A DNA stretch of 64,000 bases from the NCBI GenBank assembly GCA_041751055.1, contig JBGSYD010000001.1:1-64000 (forward strand), read 5' to 3'. The position numbers and the translations under genes were made by a program. Shown piece by piece: positions 36,140 through 44,366 of the stretch; positions within the stretch are counted from its first letter, which is position 1, and every line of letters begins with the position of its first letter. The notes beneath the pieces are model-generated. The model worked only from the letters and a program-made list of their open reading frames with translations, was not told the DNA's origin and ran no database searches. This DNA is from MA-ANB-1 sp041751055. Lineage in GTDB: Bacteria > Actinomycetota > Acidimicrobiia > Spongiisociales > ZC4RG35.

Positions 36140-36306
36140 TCTTGGTCCTCGTCTAACAAGGGGTTCGGCGGGAGCATAACTTGTTCCAGAACTCGTTCAC
36201 CTTTTGTGGACGAGATTGAGTAAATGCACCTTTGGGTTCCAACTCCGAACTCACCTTGTGGTAGAAACAATTCAACACCGAGCAACGACGCCCGAAACGA
36301 CAGCAA

Positions 36307-36939
36307 ATGTATCGATTAGCCGAACTAACTGATGGCCGCCGGAAGAGCATCGGCTGGGCGATGCTTGGTTTTGGCACGGTTCTTCTCGCTATTGCTGTGT
36401 TCTGGATCCACTTCTCCAGCTTCCCGATCAACGAAATCGTCGATGGTGAAGAGGTAGCGGTAGTCCTGTCTTCATTCGACTGGGTGCCACGAGGATGGAT
36501 TTGGAAGGGCATCGGTTACCTTGCCGCGTTTGGCGCCAGTCAGCTCCTTCTCGGCGGTGCGGCGTTTGTCTGGGTGTTGAACCAGAAACTGACGTGGGCC
36601 CGGGCAGTGTTTGCGGCCTTCCTGGCGTGGTTCGAGTTGCTCCTGCTGTTCGGAATAGTTCCCTCAGAGTGGTTGAACCTGGCTCAGACCGACCTCGATT
36701 GGTCGTCGCAGAGAGTGGCGCTGACAATTCCGCCATTCCTGGTGCTCGGCAACGACATCGAAATCAGCTACGCGGTCCTCAAAGACTCGATATCCATGGG
36801 GTGGCATCTCGTGATGATTCCCGCCGTAGCCATATTTGCCCTCCAGGTTCAGAAGATGCACGAAGGTCGCCCGGCTTCGGCCGAAAAGCCGGAACGGAAG
36901 TCTCCCTACGGCCGACCACTGGTTAGGGGTGACGGCTGA
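36307..36939 (+). CDS. four-helix membrane protein, first gene of the bc operon
   Basis: A 210-residue membrane protein with four hydrophobic helices: SIGWAMLGFGTVLLAIAVFWIHF; IWKGIGYLAAFGASQLLLGGAAFVWVL; AVFAAFLAWFELLLLFGIV; and SMGWHLVMIPAVAIFALQV. Histidines in helices 1 (WIHF) and 4 (WHLV) could ligate a heme, but this is speculation. The C-terminal tail is basic (KPERKSPYGRP). It overlaps the ferredoxin gene by one base and is divergent from the CcoN-like gene. No family recognised; the context makes it a likely membrane subunit of the quinol-oxidising complex. Confidence 0.7.
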   Translation: MYRLAELTDGRRKSIGWAMLGFGTVLLAIAVFWIHFSSFPINEIVDGEEVAVVLSSFDWVPRGWIWKGIGYLAAFGASQLLLGGAAFVWVLNQKLTWARAVFAAFLAWFELLLLFGIVPSEWLNLAQTDLDWSSQRVALTIPPFLVLGNDIEISYAVLKDSISMGWHLVMIPAVAIFALQVQKMHEGRPASAEKPERKSPYGRPLVRGDG

Positions 36940-37388
36940 TGCCCAAAGGTGTCGTCGATGAGACCCCACCGTTTCGCGATGACTATCAGTTGGCCGTCGT
37001 CGAGGGTGACTACTTCACCGACAAGTTGCGTCCCAAGCAGTTTCTCCACATCGACCAGTCCGAATGCATACTCTGCGAGGGCTGTGTCGACATCTGCCCT
37101 TGGAAATGCATCCACTATTTGTCGATGTCGGCTATCGATGAGGCGATCAACGTCGACCACCCGGGTGACGACGAGCAGAACTACGGCTTTTTCGTTGTCG
37201 ACGAAGACGAGTGCACCCGTTGTCAACTGTGCATCGATCGGTGCCCGACCGGCGTCATATCGCTCGGCAAATTCGAAGGCTCATTGGCGGATCAGGCTGT
37301 CGAGCTTGGACTTGATCGCACGCCATGGGATTTTGACACGGGTCAAAGGGATTCCAAGAATGGTTATGCCTATGGAATGCGCTGGTAG
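36939..37388 (+). CDS. 2x[4Fe-4S] ferredoxin-type protein in the bc operon
   Basis: A 149-residue iron-sulfur protein with CILCEGCVDICPWKC and CTRCQLCIDRCPTG, enough for two [4Fe-4S] clusters; the clusters are separated by about 45 residues, longer than in simple ferredoxins. The ends (DDYQLAVVEGDYFTDKL; KNGYAYGMRW) are not from a known ferredoxin. It begins directly at the stop of the membrane-protein gene and precedes cytochrome b6, so it is probably a cytoplasmic-side subunit of that complex, perhaps offering a low-potential entry or exit. Confidence 0.9.
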   Translation: MPKGVVDETPPFRDDYQLAVVEGDYFTDKLRPKQFLHIDQSECILCEGCVDICPWKCIHYLSMSAIDEAINVDHPGDDEQNYGFFVVDEDECTRCQLCIDRCPTGVISLGKFEGSLADQAVELGLDRTPWDFDTGQRDSKNGYAYGMRW

Positions 37389-37396
37389 GAGGCGAA

Positions 37397-38167
37397 GTGG
37401 CTGAAGGCAAAACGAGCCTCAAAGAGCGGGTAAGTGAAGCGAAGGAAAAACTCTGGGGCAGCCAGGCCATGGAGGCGATTCTTCGCCCGGGCTCACCCTT
37501 TAAGAAGGGATATTCGGACACTCCGAGGAACCGGTCCTACGTTGTTATGAACAACGTGTTGTATCACCTCCACCCGGTGAAGGTGAAGCGACATGGCGTC
37601 AAGCTCTCCTACACGCTGTGCCTCGGTGGGCTGAGCTTCTTCCTATTCATTCTCCTGACCATCACCGGCATCTTCTTGATGTTCTATTACACCCCAAGCG
37701 CCGAGACGGCATATGTAGATGTCCAGGCGTTGTCCACAAACGTCGCCTTCGGTTCTCTGGTGCGAAACCTGCATCGATGGGGCGCCCACCTCATGGTGCT
37801 GTCAGTTTTCCTCCATATGAGCCGGGTGTTCTATCACGGTGCCTACAAGCCGCCACGCGAGTTCAACTGGATCGTCGGCGTCGTTCTCTTGTTTCTCACG
37901 CTGCTGCTTTCCTTCTCGGGTTACCTCCTCCCTTGGGACCAGCTGGCGCTCTGGGCCGTCACTGTCGGCACAAACATGGCCTCGTTTGTGCCCGTGATCG
38001 GGGCCCAGGTCAAGTTCGGCTTGCTTGCCGGCGTCGACGTAACCGCGGCAACGTTGCTCCGCTTCTACGTCCTGCACGTGCTCTTCTTTCCCTTCATCAT
38101 CGTCATCTTCATGGCCGTCCACTTCTGGCGGGTCCGCAAGGACGGCGGAATCTCAGGCCCCCTTTAA
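37397..38167 (+). CDS. petB: cytochrome b6-type subunit
   Basis: A 256-residue cytochrome b N-terminal domain. The two heme-b sites are visible: NLHRWGAHLMVLSVFLHMSRVF in the second helix and LHVLFFPFIIVIFMAVHFWRVR in the fourth, each giving a His pair 13-14 residues apart. SGYLLPWDQLALWAVTVGTNM is the conserved Qo-proximal block. An N-terminal extension (MAEGKTSLKERVSEAKEKLWGSQ) is charged and helical. GTG start. Works with the subunit IV and Rieske genes downstream as a quinol:cytochrome c oxidoreductase. Confidence 0.94.
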   Translation: MAEGKTSLKERVSEAKEKLWGSQAMEAILRPGSPFKKGYSDTPRNRSYVVMNNVLYHLHPVKVKRHGVKLSYTLCLGGLSFFLFILLTITGIFLMFYYTPSAETAYVDVQALSTNVAFGSLVRNLHRWGAHLMVLSVFLHMSRVFYHGAYKPPREFNWIVGVVLLFLTLLLSFSGYLLPWDQLALWAVTVGTNMASFVPVIGAQVKFGLLAGVDVTAATLLRFYVLHVLFFPFIIVIFMAVHFWRVRKDGGISGPL

Positions 38168-38177
38168 GGAGCGATGA

Positions 38178-39227
38178 ATGGCTGAAATACCAGAGAGTCT
38201 CCTGAGGAGATCGGCAGAAGCCAAGGCCAAGGCCCTTGGTGTGCCGGTCGAAGATGTGCTCGCCGAGATGCGCGGCGACGGGCCACCGGTGAAGATCCCG
38301 GAGAGCAAGCCGGATGACCAGCCGGCTGAAGCAACTGCCGATCCGGAAAAAGCCGCGGAAGCCGACGAACAGCCGGCTGAAGAAGACGTGCCCAACGAGA
38401 TCGAGGCCGAGGCGGAAACAACTGCTGAGGAGGCGGAGCTCATCGGTGACGATCCGGAAGCTGAGCCTGCGAATGAAGATCCCGCGGCCACCGGTGAGAT
38501 AGAGCCTTCGCCTGAAGTAGTAGTCGAGCCCTCACCGGTCGAGCCTGCGGCAGCCGCTCCTGCCGAAACCGCGCCGACCGCCGCGGTGGCCGTAGAGGAG
38601 CGCCCCGAGCCCGAAAGTCCTGCCTCTAACGGTTCCGGCAACGGAAAGGTCGCCTCGGTCGTCAGCCCGCGTCCTTCGGTTCCACCAGCTGGAACTCCTG
38701 AGGGCGTTCGCACCCAGAGGTTGCTGACCGTCGTCAAGGCGCGGGCGATCCAGAACGTCAAAGCCGAGCCAACCGACAAAGTCAACACCTGGCCGCACCT
38801 CATGCTCATGGAGTTCGGTGCGCTTCTGCTCATCACCGGGGTCTTGATCATCATGGCCGTGGTGATCCACTCACCTTTGCTCGACCCCGCGAACTTCAAC
38901 GCAACGCCGAACCCGTCGAAGGCGCCCTGGTACTTCCTCGGGCTCCAGGAGTTGCTGTCCTATTTCGATCCGCAAATCGCAGGGGTCATGGTTCCGACGG
39001 TCACCGGGCTCATCGGGTTCCTTCTTATCCCCTTCATCGACCGAAACCCGTCGACCAGACCGTCCGATCGTAAGTTCGCAATCGCGCTCTATTCGGTGTT
39101 CCTGGCGGGCGCAGCAACACTGACGATCATCGGCGTGCTCTTCTGGGGCCAGGGATTCAACTTCACCTATCCGTGGCAAGACGGCATTTTCTTTGATGAC
39201 CTCAAAGACTGGGTGGACTTCGAGTGA
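38178..39227 (+). CDS. cytochrome b C-terminal (subunit IV) protein with N-terminal helical module and acidic linker
   Basis: A 349-residue protein. Residues 4-36 (IPESLLRRSAEAKAKALG...EDVLAEMRGDG) match the N-terminal module of the two cytochromes c on the opposite strand. Residues about 40-170 are a very acidic Glu/Ala/Pro linker. From about 198 on, three helices carry the subunit IV signatures FNATPNPSKAPWYFLGLQELLSYF and TVTGLIGFLLIPFIDRNPS; the usual PEWY Qo motif reads APWY here. The chain ends after the third helix (LKDWVDFE). Overlaps the Rieske gene. Confidence 0.9.
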   Translation: MAEIPESLLRRSAEAKAKALGVPVEDVLAEMRGDGPPVKIPESKPDDQPAEATADPEKAAEADEQPAEEDVPNEIEAEAETTAEEAELIGDDPEAEPANEDPAATGEIEPSPEVVVEPSPVEPAAAAPAETAPTAAVAVEERPEPESPASNGSGNGKVASVVSPRPSVPPAGTPEGVRTQRLLTVVKARAIQNVKAEPTDKVNTWPHLMLMEFGALLLITGVLIIMAVVIHSPLLDPANFNATPNPSKAPWYFLGLQELLSYFDPQIAGVMVPTVTGLIGFLLIPFIDRNPSTRPSDRKFAIALYSVFLAGAATLTIIGVLFWGQGFNFTYPWQDGIFFDDLKDWVDFE

Positions 39228-40108
39228 GTGCCCAGAACCTCATTCTGATCGGGGTCGCGGTCGCCGCGATCATTGGCGCTATCGGTGCATTCACTATTGC
39301 GTACAAGAGATCTCAGCCCGAGCCGGACCCGCTCGGAGGGGTCTCCAAGGAGACCCGAAAGGCCGACCGATCGATGTCCGGTGTCAGGGTCGAGCCTATT
39401 CCGACCGCAGCCGACGAGGTCGTAGAAGAAGCCGATGAAGAGACCAATCTCATCGAGGACACCCCGCCCGATAGCGAGACCGAGGGGTTGGAGGTCCACC
39501 GGGAAAGCCGGGTTGTCGAGGTCACGACAGAAGAGGCCGGCGTAACCCGCCGACAATTCTTCAACAGGGCGATCCTGGCGACTTTTGGGTCTTTCCTCGC
39601 CCTCATGGGCGTGGATTCACTTGCATTCTTGTGGCCCAAACTCTCAGGTGGCTTCGGTGCTGACATCGACGCGGGCCCCGTCTCTGACCTGTTGTCCCAA
39701 GTTTTCACGTCCGATGGTGCGATTCTCCCTGTTTTCGTGCCTGAGGCACGGGCCTACATCGTTCCGGCACCCGCAGCTTTGAGTCCGCAGTTCGCCGAAA
39801 AGAGTGTTGAAGCGCAGGGTTTGATGGCCCTGTTCCAGAGATGCGTCCATCTCGGCTGTCGGGTTCCCTGGTGTGGCCCTTCACAGGGCTTCGAGTGCCC
39901 GTGCCATGGGTCGAAGTACAACTCGGTCGGTGAGTATTTCGCCGGACCGGCACCACGAAATCTCGACCGATTTGTCGTCGAGTTGAACGGTGATCGATTC
40001 ATCATCAAGACCAGCACGGTCATTGAGACGCCGCGGGCACCAACCGCCTCAGTTGCGTACCCGCAGGGCCCGAGTTGCATCGGTGCCACCGCTGGGACCG
40101 AAGAATGA
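39224..40108 (+). CDS. Rieske [2Fe-2S] protein with Tat-type signal
   Basis: A 294-residue Rieske protein. The cluster box is RCVHLGCRVPWCGPSQGFECPCHGSKYN, giving C-x-H and C-x-x-H plus the disulfide Cys pair. A first helix near the N-terminus (LILIGVAVAAIIGAIGAFTIAY) precedes an acidic linker, and TRRQFFNRAILATFGSFLALMGV is a twin-arginine signal-type second helix, so the cluster domain should be Tat-exported. GTG start overlapping subunit IV (GTGA). Transfers electrons from quinol at the Qo site to the cytochromes c. Confidence 0.94.
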   Translation: MSAQNLILIGVAVAAIIGAIGAFTIAYKRSQPEPDPLGGVSKETRKADRSMSGVRVEPIPTAADEVVEEADEETNLIEDTPPDSETEGLEVHRESRVVEVTTEEAGVTRRQFFNRAILATFGSFLALMGVDSLAFLWPKLSGGFGADIDAGPVSDLLSQVFTSDGAILPVFVPEARAYIVPAPAALSPQFAEKSVEAQGLMALFQRCVHLGCRVPWCGPSQGFECPCHGSKYNSVGEYFAGPAPRNLDRFVVELNGDRFIIKTSTVIETPRAPTASVAYPQGPSCIGATAGTEE

Positions 40109-42012
40109 CCGCAAGCGTCATAACAGTTATCGCCATTGTTGCGGGGATCGCCTGGTTGGCGTTGATGGGCATATCGGCGATCCGCAATCGTGGGACTGAG
40201 GAGATCGCCCCCAATCTCGCGCCGGGGTTTACTGATGCAGAAATCGAGACCAGGAGGCTGGAAACTGGCCAGAAGGCTGCGATCGCATTTTCGGCGTTTC
40301 TCGCCATCTCACTGCCTCTCTACTTCCTCGGAGAACAGGATCGTCAAGATTCCTTTGTCGAGGAATTCGCTAACGAGTCGATCAGCCGCGGCGAGCATCT
40401 CGTGACCGAGTTCGCGTGCTACAGCTGTCACGGGCCGTTGGGCGTTGGCGGTGTCGCCAGCTATGTCGAGAAACGATCAGGGGTGACGGTTTCCTGGACG
40501 GCACCGTCTTTGAATGATGTGTTGTATCGCTACGACGAGGCCGAGCTCAACTTCTGGGTCACCTACGGACGGGGTAACTCTCCGATGCCGGCCTGGGGCT
40601 TGGCCGGAGGCGGCCCCATGAACGAGGCCCAGGTCCAGGATGTCGTGAACTACCTCAAAACCATCCAGGTACCCCAGCCAGAGGTCTTGGAGGAGCTCGA
40701 CCCGGAGGTAAAGGTACAAATTGATCGGCTCACGGGCGCTGATGCGACAGTTGCTGCTGCGATCCTGAATCAGCGACAGACCATTGCCGATATCCTGTCG
40801 GCAGGTGCGGAGATAGTTGCTTTCGAACCGTTGGCTGACCGCGCCGATGCATTGATGGAAGTTGCCGACCAGGGCATCGACACCGATGCGGACGGTCTCT
40901 CCGACGTCACCGAGACCGGGTTGTCGGAGATTTCGACCGAGGCTCTGGAGCTGTTCAAGTTGGTCGACGCCATCAGTCTCGATCCCGAGGTTGCCGACGC
41001 CGAGTTGGCCGACGACGCGATCGTTCAATTACAAGGGGCTATGGAACGAGACCCGATCCTTGAGGGCAATCTCGTAACCATTCAAGAAGCGATTGCTGCT
41101 GGCGCAGTTGACACATCCGTGGGACTCAGCTCTGATGCCCTTGAAACACTGAGCACGTTGCTGGAAAGAGCTGCTGGCTTGGACGTTTCGGGACTGCCAG
41201 CTTCGATCGACTCGCTCGACACAGCGAATAGCCTCGTTACCGCTTTGACCGATGCTGCAGCTGTTGAAGGAGCGCCTCCGGGTATCGCTGACTTGCAGAC
41301 CAGGGCCCAAACCGCGGTCGACAATGGTTCCGACCCCGACGGGGATGGTCTATCCACCGGCGCTGAGTCCACAATCTCGTCGCAGATGGCCGAGGCTTCG
41401 GCTGCCACGATTCCCACCCAGGTCCGGGAGATCGAGTTGGATCCTGCAAACGAGGCATCCGTCGGTGGAGAGCCTGACTTGAAGACAGCGACGACCTTTG
41501 TTGGCAACCTCGACTCCCTGCGCATCACTCTCGGTGTCACCAGCGAGAATCAGGACAAGCTGCTCGCTACCGAACGGGGTGGTCTTGAATTCCTCCTGAA
41601 TGCTCAAGAACAGATGGCATGGGCAATCGACTTTGAGGGTGTCGCTGAGGCTATGGGGGTATCGGTCGAAGAGGCGACCCGTGCGGTCGGGATCTTCAAC
41701 GCCAACTGTGCCCGCTGTCACACCGCCGGGTTCAGTGCAGGAGTCCCGTACACCCAGGAGGCCGGGTCCGGTGGCTTCGGCCCCGCGCTATGGGACGGGC
41801 GCCCACTCGTACAATTCGGACCGGTAGCTGAGATGTTCAAAGACGACCTTCTGATCCAATTCCTCACCAATGGCTCCGAAGCAGAGAAACCGTACGGACT
41901 GAATGGTTTCGGGTCGGGGCGGATGCCTGCGTTTGGCGCGATCTTGTCCGCCGATGACCTGGAACTCCTGGCGAAGTATTTACGTTCTGGCAACCTGAAC
42001 GGCATGGAGTAG
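40105..42012 (+). CDS. long di-heme cytochrome c with calcium-loop-like inserts
   Basis: A 635-residue protein starting at the ATG that overlaps the Rieske stop (ATGA). Two membrane helices (3-23; 58-76) precede a first heme site, C105-Y-S-C108-H109. A second heme site is C535-A-R-C538-H539 followed by a normal c-domain end (GRMPAFGAILSADDLELLAKYL). Between them lie about 400 residues of Ala/Asp/Leu-rich helices with two acidic loops, DTDADGLSD (about 258) and DPDGDGLST (about 411), like thrombospondin type 3 calcium loops. Likely the cytochrome c subunit of the bc complex. Confidence 0.88.
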   Translation: MTASVITVIAIVAGIAWLALMGISAIRNRGTEEIAPNLAPGFTDAEIETRRLETGQKAAIAFSAFLAISLPLYFLGEQDRQDSFVEEFANESISRGEHLVTEFACYSCHGPLGVGGVASYVEKRSGVTVSWTAPSLNDVLYRYDEAELNFWVTYGRGNSPMPAWGLAGGGPMNEAQVQDVVNYLKTIQVPQPEVLEELDPEVKVQIDRLTGADATVAAAILNQRQTIADILSAGAEIVAFEPLADRADALMEVADQGIDTDADGLSDVTETGLSEISTEALELFKLVDAISLDPEVADAELADDAIVQLQGAMERDPILEGNLVTIQEAIAAGAVDTSVGLSSDALETLSTLLERAAGLDVSGLPASIDSLDTANSLVTALTDAAAVEGAPPGIADLQTRAQTAVDNGSDPDGDGLSTGAESTISSQMAEASAATIPTQVREIELDPANEASVGGEPDLKTATTFVGNLDSLRITLGVTSENQDKLLATERGGLEFLLNAQEQMAWAIDFEGVAEAMGVSVEEATRAVGIFNANCARCHTAGFSAGVPYTQEAGSGGFGPALWDGRPLVQFGPVAEMFKDDLLIQFLTNGSEAEKPYGLNGFGSGRMPAFGAILSADDLELLAKYLRSGNLNGME

Positions 42013-42014
42013 GC

Positions 42015-42374
42015 GTGAGAGAGCTATTCAGAGATCTTCTGTCAGCCAACCTCTTCGTAACAGGTGTCATCCTGACAGCTGCGGCCTTGTTGCTTTTCTA
42101 CGGCTCTATCTACCTGTTCAACCGCACGAATCTCGGGAAACGCCTCGGGGTCTTGGTCACGGGTGCAGCAGTGTTCGGCTGGCTGACGATCAGTTCGGTG
42201 CTTTTCGTGATCTACGCTCCCCGGGGACCGAAACCCGACGACATCGAAGGTCTCAACGCATTTGAGATCCGGATCATCCCTATCACCTACACACTGGTCA
42301 CTGCCGTCATCTTCATTGCTTTCCTGGTTGCGCTCCACCAATACGAAGAGGCCCAGGAACGATCGTTGGCCTAG
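42015..42374 (+). CDS. small membrane protein, last gene of the bc operon
   Basis: A 119-residue protein with three hydrophobic helices (LFVTGVILTAAALLLFYGSIYLF; LGVLVTGAAVFGWLTISSVLFVIYAP; IIPITYTLVTAVIFIAFLVALHQY). GTG start three bases after the di-heme cytochrome stop. There are no cofactor motifs. Its operon position suggests an accessory subunit of the bc complex. No family recognised. Confidence 0.72.
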   Translation: MRELFRDLLSANLFVTGVILTAAALLLFYGSIYLFNRTNLGKRLGVLVTGAAVFGWLTISSVLFVIYAPRGPKPDDIEGLNAFEIRIIPITYTLVTAVIFIAFLVALHQYEEAQERSLA

Positions 42375-42394
42375 AAAAATCGGGCTAGTGCCCG
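42374..42394 (-). terminator. rho-independent terminator at the end of rex
   Basis: On the minus strand CGGGC-acta-GCCCG (42394-42381) is followed by ATTTTTC. The stem starts inside the last codons of rex and the T run lies in the 10-base gap to the oppositely oriented bc operon. It is short but has the right order of stem and U tract. Confidence 0.55.
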
Positions 42395-42990
42395 TAGTAG
42401 CTGAGAATCTGCAGCTCCGTTGATAGGTCCACCTGACGCACTACAACTGATTCCGGGACATTCACCCGCACCGGAGCAAAGTTCAAGATCAGCCGGACAC
42501 CCATCTCAATCAATTGGTTGGCGACCTGTTGGGCGGCGCTCGCCGGTACGGCGAGAATTGCCATCTCAAAATTAGCGTTGGAGCGATCGAGCCTGCCGAC
42601 GTCTTCGATCTGCACATTGCCGATCGACTTGCCGATACGTCGGGGATCGGAGTCGTAAGCGGCGACTACGTCGAATCCGCGTTTCCCGAGCCCCCCATAG
42701 TTGGCCAGGGCTCGACCAAGGTTGCCGGCGCCGACGATTGCGACGGTCCGTCGTTTATCGATGCCCAACTCGGTGCGTATCCGGTTTCTGAGGTCGACCA
42801 CCGAATATCCAAGGCCCCTCACACCGTGGAAATCCAGGTGGGAGAGGTCGCGTCTCACATTGGCAGCGTTGGCTCCGGCCGCCATGGCGAGATCTTCTGA
42901 ACTTATGGTGTCTCGAGACGACCCGAGGTCCTCCAAGAGGCGCAGATATCGGGGTAGTCGTACGACTGTGGCCTTCGGGAGTCCGCTCAT
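42385..42990 (-). CDS. rex: redox-sensing transcriptional repressor Rex
   Basis: A 201-residue Rex protein. The winged helix is ATVVRLPRYLRLLEDL...ISSEDLAMAAGANAANVRRDLSHLDFHGVRGLGYSV, the NAD(H)-binding Rossmann fold has VAIVGAGNLGRALANYGG, and ILAVPASAAQQVANQLIEMGVRLILNFAPV is the usual C-terminal half. Rex senses the NADH/NAD+ ratio and represses respiratory genes, including nuo in Streptomyces. A matching operator lies in front of nuoA in this window. It faces the bc operon tail-to-tail and is divergent from the geranylgeranyl reductase-like gene. Confidence 0.96.
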   Translation of the reverse strand: MSGLPKATVVRLPRYLRLLEDLGSSRDTISSEDLAMAAGANAANVRRDLSHLDFHGVRGLGYSVVDLRNRIRTELGIDKRRTVAIVGAGNLGRALANYGGLGKRGFDVVAAYDSDPRRIGKSIGNVQIEDVGRLDRSNANFEMAILAVPASAAQQVANQLIEMGVRLILNFAPVRVNVPESVVVRQVDLSTELQILSYYGH

Positions 42991-43088
42991 GCGCTGAGAA
43001 CGATACCTTTCGGCTACCTCCTAGCCATAGCTGTGTTGGAGGTGCCGTGCACCGCTCTACCCCTAGATGGGACCTAATCTCAAGAAAG

Positions 43089-44327
43089 ATGTCTTCACAA
43101 ACTGTTCTTGTGATCGGTGGTGGTCCTGCCGGCTCGGCCGCCGCCTTTTGGCTGGCTCAAGAGGGCCACGATGTGACTCTGGTCGAGAAGAAAGAGTTCC
43201 CAAGAGACAAAACCTGTGGCGATGGCCTGACTCCGAGAGCCATCAAGCAGATGCAGGACATGGGATTCGACTTCGACGTGGTCGATTTCCACAGGATCAC
43301 CGGGCTGAGGTCTTATGCAGGTGACGACTTGATGCTCGAGCTTCCATGGCCGGAGCACTCCAGGTTTCCCTCATGGGGCGGCGTCATGAGACGTCGGGAC
43401 CTCGATACCCAGGTGGCCACTCTCGCCGAGAAGCAAGGCGTGAAGATCCGCCAGAAGACGACAGCAACCCCGGTCATCGAGGATGGACAGCTCATCGGCG
43501 CCATACTGCAGAACGGCGACCACACAGAAACGGTCACCCCATACATCACAGTCATCGCCGACGGATCCATGAATCGTTTCGGCCGTGATCTCGGATCGGC
43601 CCGACGTAAGGACTATCCGATGGGTCTTGCGGCACGCGGCTATTACTCCTCCCCGAAATCCAAAGATCCTTTTCTCGAAAGCCAACTCGACTTGCGCGAC
43701 GCTTCGGGGGCCACCATGCCGGGCTACGGCTGGGTTTTCCCTCTCGGAGATGGAACGGTCAATGTCGGTGTCGGGCTGTTGTCAACCTTCAAGCGATGGA
43801 AACACGTGAACACGACCCACATGATGGCTGACTATGTCAAGACGGCACCAGCCCACTGGGAACTCTCAGACGAGGGGCAACTCACCCGCCCCGTGGGCGG
43901 AAAACTGACGATGTCATTCTCGAAGAGCCCACTCGTCGGCAACAACTGGATCACCATTGGTGACGCGGCCGGGGCGATCAATCCCTGGAACGGGGAAGGC
44001 ATCTCCTACGCGTATGAAACCGGACGTATGGCGGCGCGCATCATAAGTCAGGCAATCGGAGACGACGACCTCAGCCTCCTCCGTCGCTACCCCCAGCAAC
44101 TCCAGGACGAGTACGGCCTCTATTACAAAATGGCCCGGATCTTCGTGAAGCTCATCGGCAATCCTCCGGTGATGCGCACCCTCGCCCACACCGGTTTGCA
44201 GAACAAGTCATTGATGGAATGGACCTTGAAAGTCATGGCCAATCTTCTCGATGAGGACGACAAACACATGGGCGAGCGAACTTACGACGCCCTGGCCGCA
44301 GTGGTCAAGACGCTCCCGATCAAATAG
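43089..44327 (+). CDS. geranylgeranyl reductase family FAD oxidoreductase
   Basis: A 412-residue flavoprotein. FAD-binding VLVIGGGPAGSAAAFWLAQEGHDVTLVEKKEFPRDKTCGDGLTPRAIKQM carries the GxGxxG and the family's 'KTCGDGL.PRA' box; the second FAD motif is WITIGDAAGAINPWNGEGISYAYETG, and PGYGWVFPLGDGTVNVGVG is the conserved middle. Actinomycete relatives saturate an isoprene unit of menaquinone (MenJ) and stand near nuo in Streptomyces. ATG at 43089 was chosen because the family starts just before the FAD motif. Confidence 0.9.
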   Translation: MSSQTVLVIGGGPAGSAAAFWLAQEGHDVTLVEKKEFPRDKTCGDGLTPRAIKQMQDMGFDFDVVDFHRITGLRSYAGDDLMLELPWPEHSRFPSWGGVMRRRDLDTQVATLAEKQGVKIRQKTTATPVIEDGQLIGAILQNGDHTETVTPYITVIADGSMNRFGRDLGSARRKDYPMGLAARGYYSSPKSKDPFLESQLDLRDASGATMPGYGWVFPLGDGTVNVGVGLLSTFKRWKHVNTTHMMADYVKTAPAHWELSDEGQLTRPVGGKLTMSFSKSPLVGNNWITIGDAAGAINPWNGEGISYAYETGRMAARIISQAIGDDDLSLLRRYPQQLQDEYGLYYKMARIFVKLIGNPPVMRTLAHTGLQNKSLMEWTLKVMANLLDEDDKHMGERTYDALAAVVKTLPIK

Positions 44328-44366
44328 GAGCTGTCCTCCCAGTTCCAGAAGCGTGGGGAGTTCGTC

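Noticed and set aside
36140..36306. Rex operator before the bc operon
   Set aside because: Words such as TTGTGGA and TTCACCT occur, but no pair reaches the spacing and symmetry of the consensus (best about 9/14).
43096..43116. TTCACAA and TTGTGAT near the start of the geranylgeranyl reductase-like gene
   Set aside because: The half-sites point outward (reverse of the Rex arrangement) and lie inside the coding sequence.
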